Below, one piece after another: positions 51,501 to 64,000 of a DNA stretch of 64,000 nt (the stretch's first letter is position 1; each line of letters begins with the position of its first letter). Both the position numbers and the translations under genes were made by a program. This DNA is from Petrolisthes cinctipes (lineage: Eukaryota; Arthropoda; Malacostraca; Decapoda; Porcellanidae): contig JAWQEG010000369.1 of NCBI GenBank assembly GCA_033782935.1, forward strand, positions 1,741,501 through 1,805,500, in the 5' to 3' direction. The notes below the pieces were generated by a model, which was given only the letters and a program-made list of their open reading frames with translations, had not been told where the DNA came from and made no database searches.

Positions 51501-52064
51501 TTTTTGGCACCTAAAATGTCGATTTTTAGCATGTTTTTAGCCTTTATTTTGAAAATATTTTAGCACTGTGTAGGCATGTACAGATTGCTTCAGGGACCCC
51601 AAAATATTGAATTTTCGGGTGTTTTGAGCCTGAATTTGAGATATAAACGGGTACAGAAGATACATGCACATATTGACTTTGGGCATCTAAAATATCGATT
51701 TTCAGCATGTTTTGGGCCTGTATTTTGAAAATACTCTAACACTGAGTAGGCATGTACAGATTGCTTCTGGGACCCCAAAATATTGAATTTTCGGGTGTTT
51801 TGAGCCTGAATTTGAGATATAAACGGGTACTGAAGATGCATGCACATATCGACTTTTGTGCACCTAAAAGATCGATTTTCAGAATGTTTTGAGCATGTAT
51901 TTTGAAAATACTCTAACACGGAGTAGGCATGTACAGATCACTTCTGGGACCCCTAAATATCGAATTTTCGGGTGTTTTGGGACTGAATTTGAGATATCGA
52001 CTTTTTGGCACCTAAAAGATCGATTTTTAGCATGTTTTTAGCCTATATTTTGAAAATATTCTAG
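48587..52064 (-). repeat. 3,478-bp tandem duplication, copy 1
   Basis: Sequence from 48587 to about 52143 matches that from 52065 to about 55621 at a constant 3,478-bp offset, covering about seven HOR units with every private variant shared (GATCGAGTTTTAGC, TTCTGGGATCCC, ATAAAGGGGTACAG, GGCATGTTTAGATCAC, TATCATGGTGTAGG, GTAGATATGTACAG). The only difference I noticed is C at 50019. Confidence 0.93.
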
Positions 52065-52244
52065 CACTGAGTAGGCATGTACAGATTGCTTCTGGGACCC
52101 CAAAATATTGAATTTTCGGGTGTTTTGAGCCTGAATTTGAGATATAAACAGGTACTGAAGATGCATGCACATATCGACTTTTGTGCACCTAAAAGATCGA
52201 TTTTCAGTATGTTTTGAGCATGTATTTTGAAAATACTCTAACAC
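51920..52244 (-). repeat. 325-bp dimer HOR unit spanning the duplication joint
   Basis: A-C dimer whose C part belongs to the end of copy 1 and whose A part (with ATAAACAGGTACTG) starts copy 2. The dimer was probably created by the unequal crossover that made the 3,478-bp duplication. Confidence 0.65.
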
Positions 52245-55200
52245 GGAGTAGGCATGTACAGATACCTTCTGGGACCCCTAAATATCGAATTTTCGGGTGT
52301 TTTGGGACTGAATTTGAGATATCGACTTTTTGGCACCTAAAAGATCGAGTTTTAGCATGTTTTTAGACTATATTTTGAAAATATTCTAGCACTGAGTAGG
52401 CATGTACAGATTGCTTCTGGGATCCCAAAATATTGAATTTTCGGGTGTTTTGAGCCTGAATTTGAGATATAAACGGGTACAGAAGATACATGCACATATT
52501 GACTTTGGGCACCAAAAATATCGATTTTCAGCATGTTTTGGGCCTGAATTTTGAAAATACTCTAACACGGAGTAGGCATGTACAGATCGCTTCTGGGACC
52601 CTAAAATATCGAATTTTCGGGTGTTTAGGGCCAGAATTTGAGATATAAACGGGTACAGAAGATGCATGCACATATCGACTTTTGGGCACCTAAAAGATCG
52701 ATTTTCAGTATGTTTTTGGTCTGTATTTTGAAAATACTCTAACACGGAGTAAGCATGTACAGATACCTTCTGGGACCTCTAAATATCGAATTTTCGGGTG
52801 TTTTGGGACAGAATTTGAGATATCGATTTTTTGGCACCTAAAATGTCGATTTTTAGCATGTTTTTAGCCTATATTTTGAAAATATTCTAGCACTGTGTAG
52901 GCATGTACAGATTGCTTCTGGGACCCCAAAATATTGAATTTTCGGGTGTTTTGAGCCTGAATTTGAGATATAAAGGGGTACAGAAGATACATGCACATAT
53001 TGACTTTGGGCATCTAAAATATCGATTTTCAGCATGTTTTGGGCCTGTATTTTGAAAATACTCTAACACTGAGTAGGCATGTACAGATTGCTTCTGGGAC
53101 CCAAAAATATCGAATTTTCGGGTGTTTTGGGACTGAATTTGAGATATCGACTTTTTGGCACCTAAAAGATCGATTTTTAGCATGTTTTTAGACTATATTT
53201 TGAAAATATTCAAGCACTGAGTAGGCATGTACAGATTGCTTCTGGGACCCCAAAATATTGAATTTTCGGGTGTTTTGAGCCTGAATTTGAGATATAAACG
53301 GGTACAGAAGATACATGCACATATTGACTTTGGGCACCAAAAATATCGATTTTCAGCATGTTTTGGGCCTGAATTTTGAAAATACTCTAACACGGAGTAG
53401 GCATGTACAGATCGCTTCTGGGACCCCAAAATATCGAATTTTCGGGTGTTTAGGGCCAGAATTTGAGATATAAACGGGTACAGAAGATGCATGCACATAT
53501 CGACTTTTGGGCACCTAAAAGATCGATTTTCAGTATGTTTTTGGCCTGTATTTTGAAAATACTCTATCACGGAGTAGGCATGTACAGATACCTTCTGGGA
53601 CCTCTAAATATCGAATTTTCGGATGTTTTGGGACTGAATTTGATATATCGATTTTTTGGCACCTAAAATGTCGATTTTTAGCATGTTTTTAGCCTGTATT
53701 TTGAAAATATTCTAGCACTGTGTAGGCATGTACAGATTGCTTCTGGGACCCCAAAATATTGAATTTTCTGGTGTTTTGAGCCTGAATTTGAGATATAAAC
53801 GGGTACAGAAGATACATGCACATATTGACTTTGGGCACCAAAAATATCGATTTTCAGCATGTTTTGGGCCTGAATTTTGAAAATACTCTAACACGGAGTA
53901 GGCATGTTTAGATCACTTCTGGGACCCCAAAATATCGAATTTTCGGGTGTTTAGGGCCAGAATTTGAGATATAAACGGGTACAGAAGATGCATGCACATA
54001 TCGACTTTTGGGCACCTAAAAGATCGATTTTCAGTATGTTTTTGGCCTGTATTTTGAAAACACTCTATCATGGTGTAGGCATGTACAGATACCTTCTGGG
54101 ACCTCTAAATATCGAATTTTCGGGTGTTTTGGGACTGAATTTGAGATATCGATTTTTTGGCACCTAAAATGTCGATTTTTAGCATGTTTTTAGCCTATAT
54201 TTTGAAAATATTCTAGCACTGTGTAGGCATGTACAGATTGCTTCTGGGACCCCAAAATATTGAATTTTCGGGTGTTTTGAGCCTGAATTTGAGATATAAA
54301 CGGGTACAGAAGATACATGCACATATTGACTTTGGGCACCAAAAATATCGATTTTCAGCATGTTTTGGGCCTGAATTTTTAAAATACTCTAACACTGAGT
54401 AGGCATGTACAGATTGCTTCTGGGACCCCAAAATATTGAATTTTCGGGTGTTTTGGGACTGAATTTGAGATATCGACTTTTTGGCACCTAAAAGATCGAT
54501 TTTTAGCATGTTTTTAGCCTATATTTTGAAAATATTCTAGCACTGAGTAGATATGTACAGATTGCTACTGGGACCCCAAAATATTGAATTTTCGGGTGTT
54601 TTGAGCCTGAATTTGAGATATAAACGGGTACAGAAGATACATGCACATATTGACTTTGGGCACCAAAAATATCGATTTTCAGCATGTTTTGGGCCTGAAT
54701 TTTGAAAATACTCTAACACGTAGTAGGCATGTACAGATCGCTTCTGGGACCCCAAAATATCGAATTTTCGGGTGTTTTGAGCCAGAATTTGAGATATAAA
54801 CGGGTACAGAAGATGCATGCACATATCGACTTTTGGGCACCTAAAAGATCGATTTTCAGTATGTTTTTGGCCTGTATTTTGAAAATACTCTAACACGGAG
54901 TAGGCATTTACAGATACCTTCTGGGACCTCTAAATATCGAATTTTCGGGTGTTTTGGGACTGAATTTGATATATCGATTTTTTGGCACCTAAAATGTCGA
55001 TTTTTAGCATGTTTTTAGCCTTTATTTTGAAAATATTTTAGCACTGTGTAGGCATGTACAGATTGCTTCAGGGACCCCAAAATATTGAATTTTCGGGTGT
55101 TTTGAGCCTGAATTTGAGATATAAACGGGTACAGAAGATACATGCACATATTGACTTTGGGCATCTAAAATATCGATTTTCAGCATGTTTTGGGCCTGTA

Positions 55201-55621
55201 TTTTGAAAATACTCTAACACTGAGTAGGCATGTACAGATTGCTTCTGGGACCCCAAAATATTGAATTTTCGGGTGTTTTGAGCCTGAATTTGAGATATAA
55301 ACGGGTACTGAAGATGCATGCACATATCGACTTTTGTGCACCTAAAAGATCGATTTTCAGAATGTTTTGAGCATGTATTTTGAAAATACTCTAACACGGA
55401 GTAGGCATGTACAGATCACTTCTGGGACCCCTAAATATCGAATTTTCGGGTGTTTTGGGACTGAATTTGAGATATCGACTTTTTGGCACCTAAAAGATCG
55501 ATTTTTAGCATGTTTTTAGCCTATATTTTGAAAATATTCTAGCACTGAGTAGGCATGTACAGATTGCTTCTGGGACCCCAAAATATTGAATTTTCGGGTG
55601 TTTTGAGCCTGAATTTGAGAT
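52065..55621 (-). repeat. 3,478-bp tandem duplication, copy 2
   Basis: Near-identical to copy 1 with A at 53497 in place of C at 50019. Similarity breaks at 55622, where GAGATTTAAACGGG replaces GAGATATAAACAGG. Such low divergence means a very recent event or an assembly duplication. Confidence 0.93.
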
Positions 55622-55898
55622 TTAAACGGGTACAGAAGATACATGCACATATTGACTTTGGGCACCAAAAATATCGATTTTCAGCATGTTTTGGGCCTGA
55701 ATTTTGAAAATACTCTAACACGGAGTAGGCATGTACAGATCGCTTCTGGGACCCCAAAATATCGAATTTTCGGGTGTTTTGAGCCATAATTTGAGATATA
55801 AACGGGTACAGATGATGCATGCACATATCGACTTTTGGGCACCTAAAAGATCGATTTTCAGTATGTTTTTGGCCTGTATTTTGAAAATACTCTAACAC

Positions 55899-56223
55899 GG
55901 AGTAGGCATGTACAGATACCTTCTGGGACCTCTAAATATCGAATTTTCGGGTGTTTTGGGACTGAATTTGAGATATCGATTTTTTGGCACATAAAATGTC
56001 GATTTTTAGCATGTTTTTAGCCTATATTTTGAAAATATTCTAGCACTGTGTAGGCATGTACAGATTGCTTCTGGGACCCCAAAATATTGAATTTTCGGGT
56101 GTTTTGAGCCTGAATTTGAGATATAAACGGGTACTGAAGATGCATGCACATATCGACTTTTGTGCACCTAAAAGATCGATTTTCAGTATGTTTTGAGCAT
56201 GTATTTTGAAAATACTCTAACAC
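55899..56223 (-). repeat. 325-bp dimer HOR unit (A-C), reverse arm
   Basis: A-C dimer with B missing, carrying the ACATAAAATGTCG change in C (near 55989). Confidence 0.75.
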
Positions 56224-56724
56224 GGAGTAGGCATGTACAGATCGCTTCTGGGACCCCTAAATATCGAATTTTCGGGTGTTTTGGGACTGAATTTGAGATA
56301 TCGACTTTTTTGCACCTAAAAGATCGATTTTTAGCATGTTTTTAGCCTATATTTTGAAAATATTCTAGCACTGAGTAGGCATGTACAGATTGCTTCTGGG
56401 ACCCCAAAATATTGAATTTTCGGGTGTTTTGAGCCTGAATTTGAGATATAAACGGGTACAGAAGATACATGCACATATTGACTTTGGGCAACAAAAATAT
56501 CGATTTTCAGCATGTTTTGGGCCTGAATTTTGAAAATACTCTAACACGGAGTAGGCATGTACAGATCGCTTCTGGGACTCCAAAATATCGAATTTTCGGG
56601 TGTTTAGGGCCAGAATTTGAGATATAAACGGGTACAGAAGATGCATGCACATATCGACTTTTGGGCACCTAAAAGATCGATTTTCAGTATGTTTTTGGCC
56701 TGTATTTTGAAAATACTCTAACAC

Positions 56725-57049
56725 GGAGTAGGCATGTACAGATACCTTCTGGGACCTCTAAATATCGAATTTTCGGGTGTTTTGGGACTGAATTTGAGAT
56801 ATCGATTTTTTGGCACCTAAAATGTCGATTTTTAGCATGTTTTTAGCCTATATTTTGAAAATATTCTAGCACTGTGTAGGCATGTACAGATTGCTTCTGG
56901 GACCCCAAAATATTGAATTTTCGGGTGTTTTGTGCCTGAATTTGAGATATAAACGGGTACTGAAGATGCATGCACATATCGACTTTTGTGCACCTAAAAG
57001 ATCGATTTTCAGTATGTTTTGAGCATGTATATTGAAAATACTCTAACAC
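56725..57049 (-). repeat. 325-bp dimer HOR unit (A-C), reverse arm, second copy
   Basis: A second A-C dimer 826 bp after the previous one. The 325+501 pair is repeated, since TCGACTTTTTTGCACC occurs both near 56304 and near 57127. Confidence 0.75.
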
Positions 57050-60000
57050 GGAGTAGGCATGTACAGATCGCTTCTGGGACCCCTAAATATCGAATTTTCG
57101 GGTGTTTTGGGACTGAATTTGAGATATCGACTTTTTTGCACCTAAGAGATCGATTTTTAGCATGTTTTTAGCCTATATTTTGAAAATATTCTAGCACTGA
57201 GTAGGCATGTACAGATTGCTTCTGGGACCCCAAAATATTGAATTTTCGGGTGTTTTGAGCCTGAATTTGAGATATAAACGGGTACAGAAGATACATGCAC
57301 ATATTGACTTTGGGCACCAAAAATATCGATTTTCAGCATGTTTTGGGCCTGAATTTTGAAAATACTCTAACACGGAGTAGGCATGTACAGATCGCTTCTG
57401 GGACCCCAAAATATCGAATTTTCGGGTGTTTAGGGAGAGAATTTGAGATATAAACGGGTACAGAAGATGCATGCACATATCGACTTTTGGGCACCTAAAA
57501 GATCGATTTTCAGTATGTTTTTGGCCTGTATTTTGAAAATACTCTAACACGGAGTAAGCATGTACAGATACCTTCTGGGACCTCTAAATATCGAATTTTC
57601 GGGTGTTTTGTGACTGAATTTGAGATATCGATTTTTTGGCACCTAAAATGTCGATTTTTAGCATGTTTTTAGCCTATATTTTGAAAATATTCTAGCACTG
57701 TGTAGGCATGTACAGATTGCTTCTGGGACCCCAAAATATTGAATTTTCGGGTGTTTTGAGCCTGAATTTGAGATATAAACGGGTACAGAAGATACATGCA
57801 CATATTGACTTTGGGCATCTAAAATATCGATTTTCAGCATGTTTTGGGCCTGTATTTTGAAAATACTCTAACACTGAGTAGGCAGGTACAGATTGCTTCT
57901 GGGACCCCAAAATATTGAATTTTCGGGTGTTTTGAGCCTGAATTTGAGATATAAACGGGTACTGAAGATGCATACACATATCGACTTTTGTGCACCTAAA
58001 AGATCGATTTTCAGTATGTTTTGAGCATGTATTTTGAAAATACTCTAACACGGAGTAGGCATGTACAGATCGCTTCTGGGACCCCTAAATATCGAATTTT
58101 CGGGTGTTTTGGGACTGAATTTGAGATATCGACTTTTTGGCACCTAAAAGATCGATTTTTAGCATGTTTTTAGCCTATATTTTGAAAATATTCTAGCACT
58201 GAGTAGGCATGTACAGATTGCTTCTGGGACCCCAAAATATTGAATTTTCGGGTGTTTTGAGCCTGAATTTGAGATATAAACTGGTACAGAAGATACATGC
58301 ACATATTGACTTTGGGCACCAAAAATATCGATTTTCAGCATGTTTTGGGCCTGAATTTTTAAAATACTCTAATACTGAGTAGGCATGTACAGATTGCTTC
58401 TGGGACCCCAAAATATCGAATTTTCGGGTGTTTTGGGACTGAATTTGAGATATCGACTTTTTGGCACCTAAAAGATCGATTTTTAGCATGTTTTTAGCCT
58501 ATATTTTGAAAATATTCTAGCACTGTACAGATTGCTTCTGGGACCCCAAAATATTGAATTTTCGGATGTTTTGAGCCTGAATTTGAGATATAAACGGGTA
58601 CAGAAGATGCATGCACATATCGACTTTTGGGCACCTAAATGATCGATTTTCAGTATGTTTTTGGCCTGTATTTTGAAAATACTCTAACACGGAGTAGGCA
58701 TGTACAGATACCTTCTGGGACATCTAAATATCGAATTTTCGGGTGTTTTGGGACTGAATTTGAGATATCGATTTTTTGGCACCTAAAATGTCGATTTTTA
58801 GCATGTTTTTAGCCTACATTTTGAAAATATTCTAGCACTGTGTAGGCATGTACAGATTGCTTCTAGGACCCCAAAATATTGAATTTTCGGGTGTTTTGAG
58901 CCTGAATTTGAGATATAAACGGGTACTGAAGATGCATGCACATATCGACTTTTGTGCACCTAAAAGATCGATTTTCAGTATGTTTTGAGCATGTATTTTG
59001 AAAATACTCTAACACGGAGTAGGCATGTACAGATCGCTTCTGGGACCCCTAAATATCGAATTTTCGGGTGTTTTGGGACTGAATTTGAGATATCGACTTT
59101 TTGGCACCTAAAAGATCGATTTTTAGCATGTCTTTAGCCTATATTTTGAAAATATTCTAGCACTGAGTAGGCATGTACAGATTGCTTCTGGGACCCCAAA
59201 ATATTGAATTTTCGGGTGTTTTGAGCCTGAATTTGAGATATAATCGGGTACAGATGATACATGCACATATTGATTTTGGGCACCAAAAATATCGATTTTC
59301 AGCATGTTTTGGGCCTGAATTTTGAAAATACTCTAACACGGAGTAGGCATGTACAGATCGCTTCTGGGACCCCAAAATATCGAATTTTCGGGTGTTTAGG
59401 GCCAGAATTTGAGATATAAACGGGTACTGAAGGTGCATGCACATATCGACTTTTGGGCACCTAAAAGATCGATTTTCAGTACGTTTTTGGCCTGTATTTT
59501 GAAAATACTCTAACACGGAGTAGGCATGTACAGATCCCTTCTGGGACCTCTAAATATCGAATTTTCGGGTGTTTTGGGACTGAATTTGAGATATCGATTT
59601 TTTGGCACCTAAAATGTCGATTTTTAGCATGTTTTTAGCATATATTTTGAAAATATTCTAGCACAGTGTAGGCATGTACAGATTGCTTCTGGGACCCCAA
59701 AATATTGAATTTTCGGGTGTTTTGAGCCTGAATTTGAGATATTAACGGGTACAGAAGATACATGCACATATTGACTTTGGGCATCTAAAATATCGATTTT
59801 CAGTATGTTTTGAGCATGTATTTTGAAAATACTCTAACACGGAGTAGGCATGTACAGATCGCTTCTTGGACCCCTAAATATTGAAATTTCGGGTGTTTTG
59901 GGATAGAATTTGAGATATCGACTTTTTGGCACCTAAAAGATCGATTTTTAGCATGTTTTTAGCCTATATTTTGAAAATATTCTAGCACTGTACAGATTGC

Positions 60001-63000
60001 TTCTGGGACCCCAAAATATTGAATTTTCGGGTGTTTTGAGCCTGAATTTGAGATATAAACGGGTACACAAGATACATGCACATATTGACTTTGGGCACCA
60101 AAAATATCGATTTTCAGCATGTTTTGGGCCTGAATTTTGAAAATACTCTAACACGGAGTAGGCATGTACAGATCGCTTCTGGGACCCCAAAATATCGAAT
60201 TTTCGGGTGTTTTGAGCCAGAATTTGAGATATAAGCGGGTACAGAAGATGCATGCACATATCGACTTTTGGGCACCTAAAAGATCGATTTTCAGTATGTT
60301 TTTGGCCTGTATTTTGAAAATACTCTAACACGGAGTAGGCATGTACAGATACCTTCTGGGACCTCTAAATATCGAATTTTCGGGTGTTTTGGGACTGAAT
60401 TTGAGATATCGATTTTTTGGCACCTAAAATGTCGATTTTTAGCATGTTTTTAGCCTATATTTTGAAAATATTCTAGCACTGTGTAGGCATGTACAGATTG
60501 CTTCTGGGACCCCAAAATATTGAATTTTCGGGTGTTTTGAGCCTGAATTTGAGATATAAACGGGTACAGAAGATACATGCACATATTGACTTTAGGCATC
60601 TAAAATATCGATTTTCAGCATGTTTTGGTCCTGTATTTTGAAAATACTCTAACACTGAGTAGGCATGTACAGATTGCTTCTGGGACCCCAAAATATTGAA
60701 TTTTCGGGTGTTTTGAGCCTGAATTTGAGATATAAACGGGTACTGAAGATGCATGCACATATCGACTTTTGTGCACCTAAAAGATTGATTTTTAGTATGT
60801 TTTGAGCATGTATTTTGAAAATACTCTAACACGGAGTAGGCATGTACAGATCGCTTCTGGGACCCCTAAATATCGAATTTTCGGGTGTTTTGGGACTGAA
60901 TTTGAGATATCGACTTTTTGGCACCTAAAAGATCGATTTTTAGCATGTTTTTAGCCTATATTTTGAAAATATTCTAGCACTGTACAGATTGCTTCTGGGA
61001 CCCCAAAATATTGAATTTTCGGATGTTTTGAGCCTGAATTTGAGATATAAACGGGTACAGAAGATACATGCACATATTGACTTTGGGCACCAAAAATATC
61101 GATTTTCAGCATGTTTTGGGCCTGAATTTTGAAAATACTCTAACACGGAGTAGGCATGTACAGATCGCTTCTGGGACCCCTAAATATCGAATTTTCGGGT
61201 GTTTTGGGACTGAATTTGAGATATCGACTTTTTGGCACCTAAAAGATCTATTTTTAGCATGTTTTTAGCCTATATTTTGAAAATATTCTAGCACTGAGTA
61301 GGCATGTACAGATTGCTTCTGGGACCCCAAAATATTGAATTTTCGGGTGTTTTGAGCCTGAATTTGAGATATAATCGGGTACAGATGATACATGCACATA
61401 TTGACTTTGGGCACCAAAAATATCGATTTTCAGCATGTTTTAGGCCTGAATTTTTAAAATACTCTAACACGGAGTAGGCATGTACAGATCGCTTCTGGGA
61501 CCCCAAAATATCGAATTTTCGGGTGTTTAGGGCCAGAATTTGAGATATAAACGGGTACTGAAGGTGCATGCACATATCGACTTTTGGGCACCTAAAAGTT
61601 CGATTTTCAGTACGTTTTTGGCCTGTATTTTGAAAATACTCTAACACGGACTAGGCATGTACAGATCCCTTCTGGGACCTCTAAATATCGAATTTTCGGG
61701 TGTTTTGGGACTGAATTTGAGATATCGATTTTTTGGCACCTAAAATGTCGATTTTTAGCATGTTTTTAGCGCTATATTTTGAAAATATTCTAGCACAGTG
61801 TAGGCATGTACAGATTGCTTCTGGGACCCCAAAATATTGAATTTTCGGGTGTTTTGAGCCTGAATTTGAGATATAAACGGGTACAGAAGATACATGCACA
61901 TATTGAATTTGGGCATCTAAAATATCGATTTTCAGTATGTTTTGAGCATGTATTTTGAAAATACTCTAACACGGAGTAGGCATGTACAGATCGCTTCTGG
62001 GACCCCTAAATATCGAAATTTCGGGTGTTTTGGGACTGAATTTGAGATATCGACTTTTTGGCACCTAAAAGATCGATTTTTAGCATGTTTTTAGCCTATA
62101 TTTTTAAAATATTCTAGCACTGTACAGATTGCTTCTGGGACCCCAAAATATTGAATTTTCGGGTGTTTTGAGCCTGAATTTGAGATATAAACGGGTACAC
62201 AGGATACATGCACATATTGACTTTGGGCACCAAAAATATCGATTTTCAGCATGTTTTGGGCCTGAATTTTGAAAATACTCTAACACGGAGTAGGCATGTA
62301 CAGATCGCTTCTGGGACCCCAAAATATCGAATTTTCGGGTGTTTAGGGCCAGAATTTGAGATATAAACGGGTACAGAAGATGCATGCACATATCGACTTT
62401 TGTGCATCTAAAAGATCGATTTTCAGTATGTTTTGAGCATGTATTTTGAAAATACTCTAACACGGAGTAGGCATGTACAGATCGCTTCTGGGACCCCTAA
62501 ATATCGAATTTTCGGGTGTTTTGGGACTGAATTTGAGATATCGACTTTTTGGCACCTAAAAGATCGATTTTTAGTATGTTTTTAGCCTATATTTTGAAAA
62601 TATTCTAGCACTGAGTAGGCATGTACAGATTGCTTCTGGGACCCCAGAATATTGAATTTTCGGGTGTTTTGAGCCTGAATTTGAGATATAAACGGGTACA
62701 GAAGATACATGCACATATTGACTTTGGGCATCTAAAATATCGATTTTCAGCATGTTTTGGGCCTGTATTTTGAAAATACTCTAACACTGAGTAGGCATGT
62801 AAAGATTGCTTCTGGGACCCCAAAATATTGAATTTTTGGGTGTTTTGAGCCTGAATTTGAGATATAAACGGGTACTGAAGATGCATGCACATATCGACTT
62901 TTGTGCACCTAAAAGATCGATTTTCAGTATGTTTTGAGCATGTATTTTGAAAATACTCTAACACGGAGTAGGCATGTACAGATCGCTTCTGGAACCCCTA

Positions 63001-64000
63001 AATATCGAATTTTAGGGTGTTTTGGGACTGAATTTGAGTTATCGACTTTTTGGCACCTAAATGATCGATTTTTAGCATATTTTTAGCCTATATTTTGAAA
63101 ATATTCTAGCACTGAGTAGGCATGTACAGATTGCTTCTGGGACCCCAAAATATTGAATTTTCGGGTGTTTTGAGCCTGAATTTGAGATATAAACGGGTAC
63201 AGAAGATACATGCACATATTGACTTTGGGCACCAAAAATATCGATTTTCAGCATGTTTTGGGCCTGAATTTTGAAAATACTCTAACACGGAGTAGGCATG
63301 TACAGATCGCTTCTGGGACCCCAAAATATCGAATTTTCGGGTGTTTAGGGCAAGAATTTGAGATATAAACGGGTACAGAAGATGCATGCACATATCGACT
63401 TTTGGGCACCTAAAAGATCGATTTTCAGTATGTTTTTGGCCTGTATTTTGAAAATACTCTATCACGGAGTAGGCATGTACAGATACCTTCTGGGACCTCT
63501 AAATATCGAATTTTCGGGTGTTTTGGGACTGAATTTGATATATCAATTTTTGGCACCTAAAATGTCGATTTTTAGCATGTTTTTAGCCTATATTTTGAAA
63601 ATATTCTAGCACTGTGTAGGCATGTACAGATTGCTTCTGGGACCCCAAAATATTGAATTTTCGGGTGTTTTGAGCCTGAATTTGAGATATAAACGGGAAC
63701 AGAAGATACATGCACATATTGACTTTGGGCATCTAAAATATCGATTTTCAGCATGTTTTGGCCTGTAATTTGAAAATACTCTAACACTGAGTAGGCATGT
63801 ACAGATTGCTTTTGGGACCCCAAAATATTGAATTTTCGGGTGTTTTGAGCCTGAATTTGAGATATAAACGGGTACTGAAGATGCATGCACATATCGACTT
63901 TTGGGCACCTAAAAGATCGATTTTCAGTATGTTTTAAGCATGTATTTTGAAAATACTCTAACACGGAGTAGGCATGTACAGATCGCTTCTGGGACCCCTA

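Larger units (their letters stand above)
21668..64000 (-). repeat. Satellite array, reverse arm, main part
   Basis: The interrupted monomer resumes in register after the insertion, and the array runs to the window end without another foreign segment. Orientation stays reversed throughout. Unit lengths measured from - strand GTGTTAGAG starts include 501, 491, 503, 325 and 324 bp. It is a mosaic of locally homogenised blocks, each marked by private variants (see the separate duplication entries). Neither edge of the array is reached, so its true length exceeds the window. No gene, RNA gene or unique sequence was found in it. Confidence 0.96.

Noticed and set aside
1..64000. Telomeric or subtelomeric repeat, or rDNA spacer
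   Set aside because: There is no short G-rich telomere motif and no rRNA sequence; the repeat is a long complex monomer.
1..64000. Bacterial or phage sequence
   Set aside because: There are no real genes, ribosome-binding sites or operons, and a 64-kb HOR satellite is a eukaryotic feature.

Overview
This window is almost entirely one eukaryotic satellite-DNA array. I see no convincing protein-coding gene, tRNA or rRNA gene in its 64 kb. The basic monomer is about 177 bp and AT-rich, close to nucleosome-repeat size. Monomers are arranged in higher-order repeats (HORs), most often a 501-bp trimer (177 + 176 + 148 bp) whose 148-bp member lacks a defined 29-bp block. A long monomer organised into multi-monomer HORs, with nested local duplications and a retroelement-like insertion, is the architecture of centromeric or pericentromeric heterochromatin in animals, plants and some fungi. 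The host cannot be named from the sequence, and centromere function is inference only.

Layout. Positions 1-18,724 hold the array in one orientation (called + here). At 18,722-18,724 the orientation flips inside a monomer across a 3-bp overlap, and everything to 64,000 is the same satellite on the - strand. The only non-satellite DNA is about 722 bp at 20,946-21,668. It looks like a solo LTR: TGTA...TACA ends, a 4-5 bp target-site duplication, an internal TATA-like box and no long ORF. It interrupts one monomer, whose sequence resumes in register after it.

The HOR vocabulary is 501 bp (trimer), about 491 bp (trimer with a 10-bp deletion), 678 bp (tetramer), 325/324 bp (dimer) and one 639-bp unit with two short monomers in a row. 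Two trimer haplotypes often alternate, giving a next-level period near 1,002 bp. Above that are segmental tandem duplications recognisable by private variants: 1,002 bp at 4.3-6.3 kb, about 2.99 kb at 7.3-13.3 kb, a 3,880-bp-offset pair at 19.3-25.3 kb, a 1,328-bp block present three times at 25.6-32.5 kb, a 5,157-bp-offset pair at 35.1-41.4 kb, and a near-identical 3,478-bp pair at 48.6-55.6 kb. The LTR lies in only one copy of its duplicated block, so it probably inserted after that duplication.

The many short open frames are by-products of the repeat: a 177-bp monomer is exactly 59 codons and keeps frame until a 176- or 148-bp monomer breaks it. They are not annotated as genes. The most informative content is the evolutionary record in the array: monomer ancestry from two ~88-bp halves, HOR haplotypes, unequal-crossover products, an inversion and one datable insertion.
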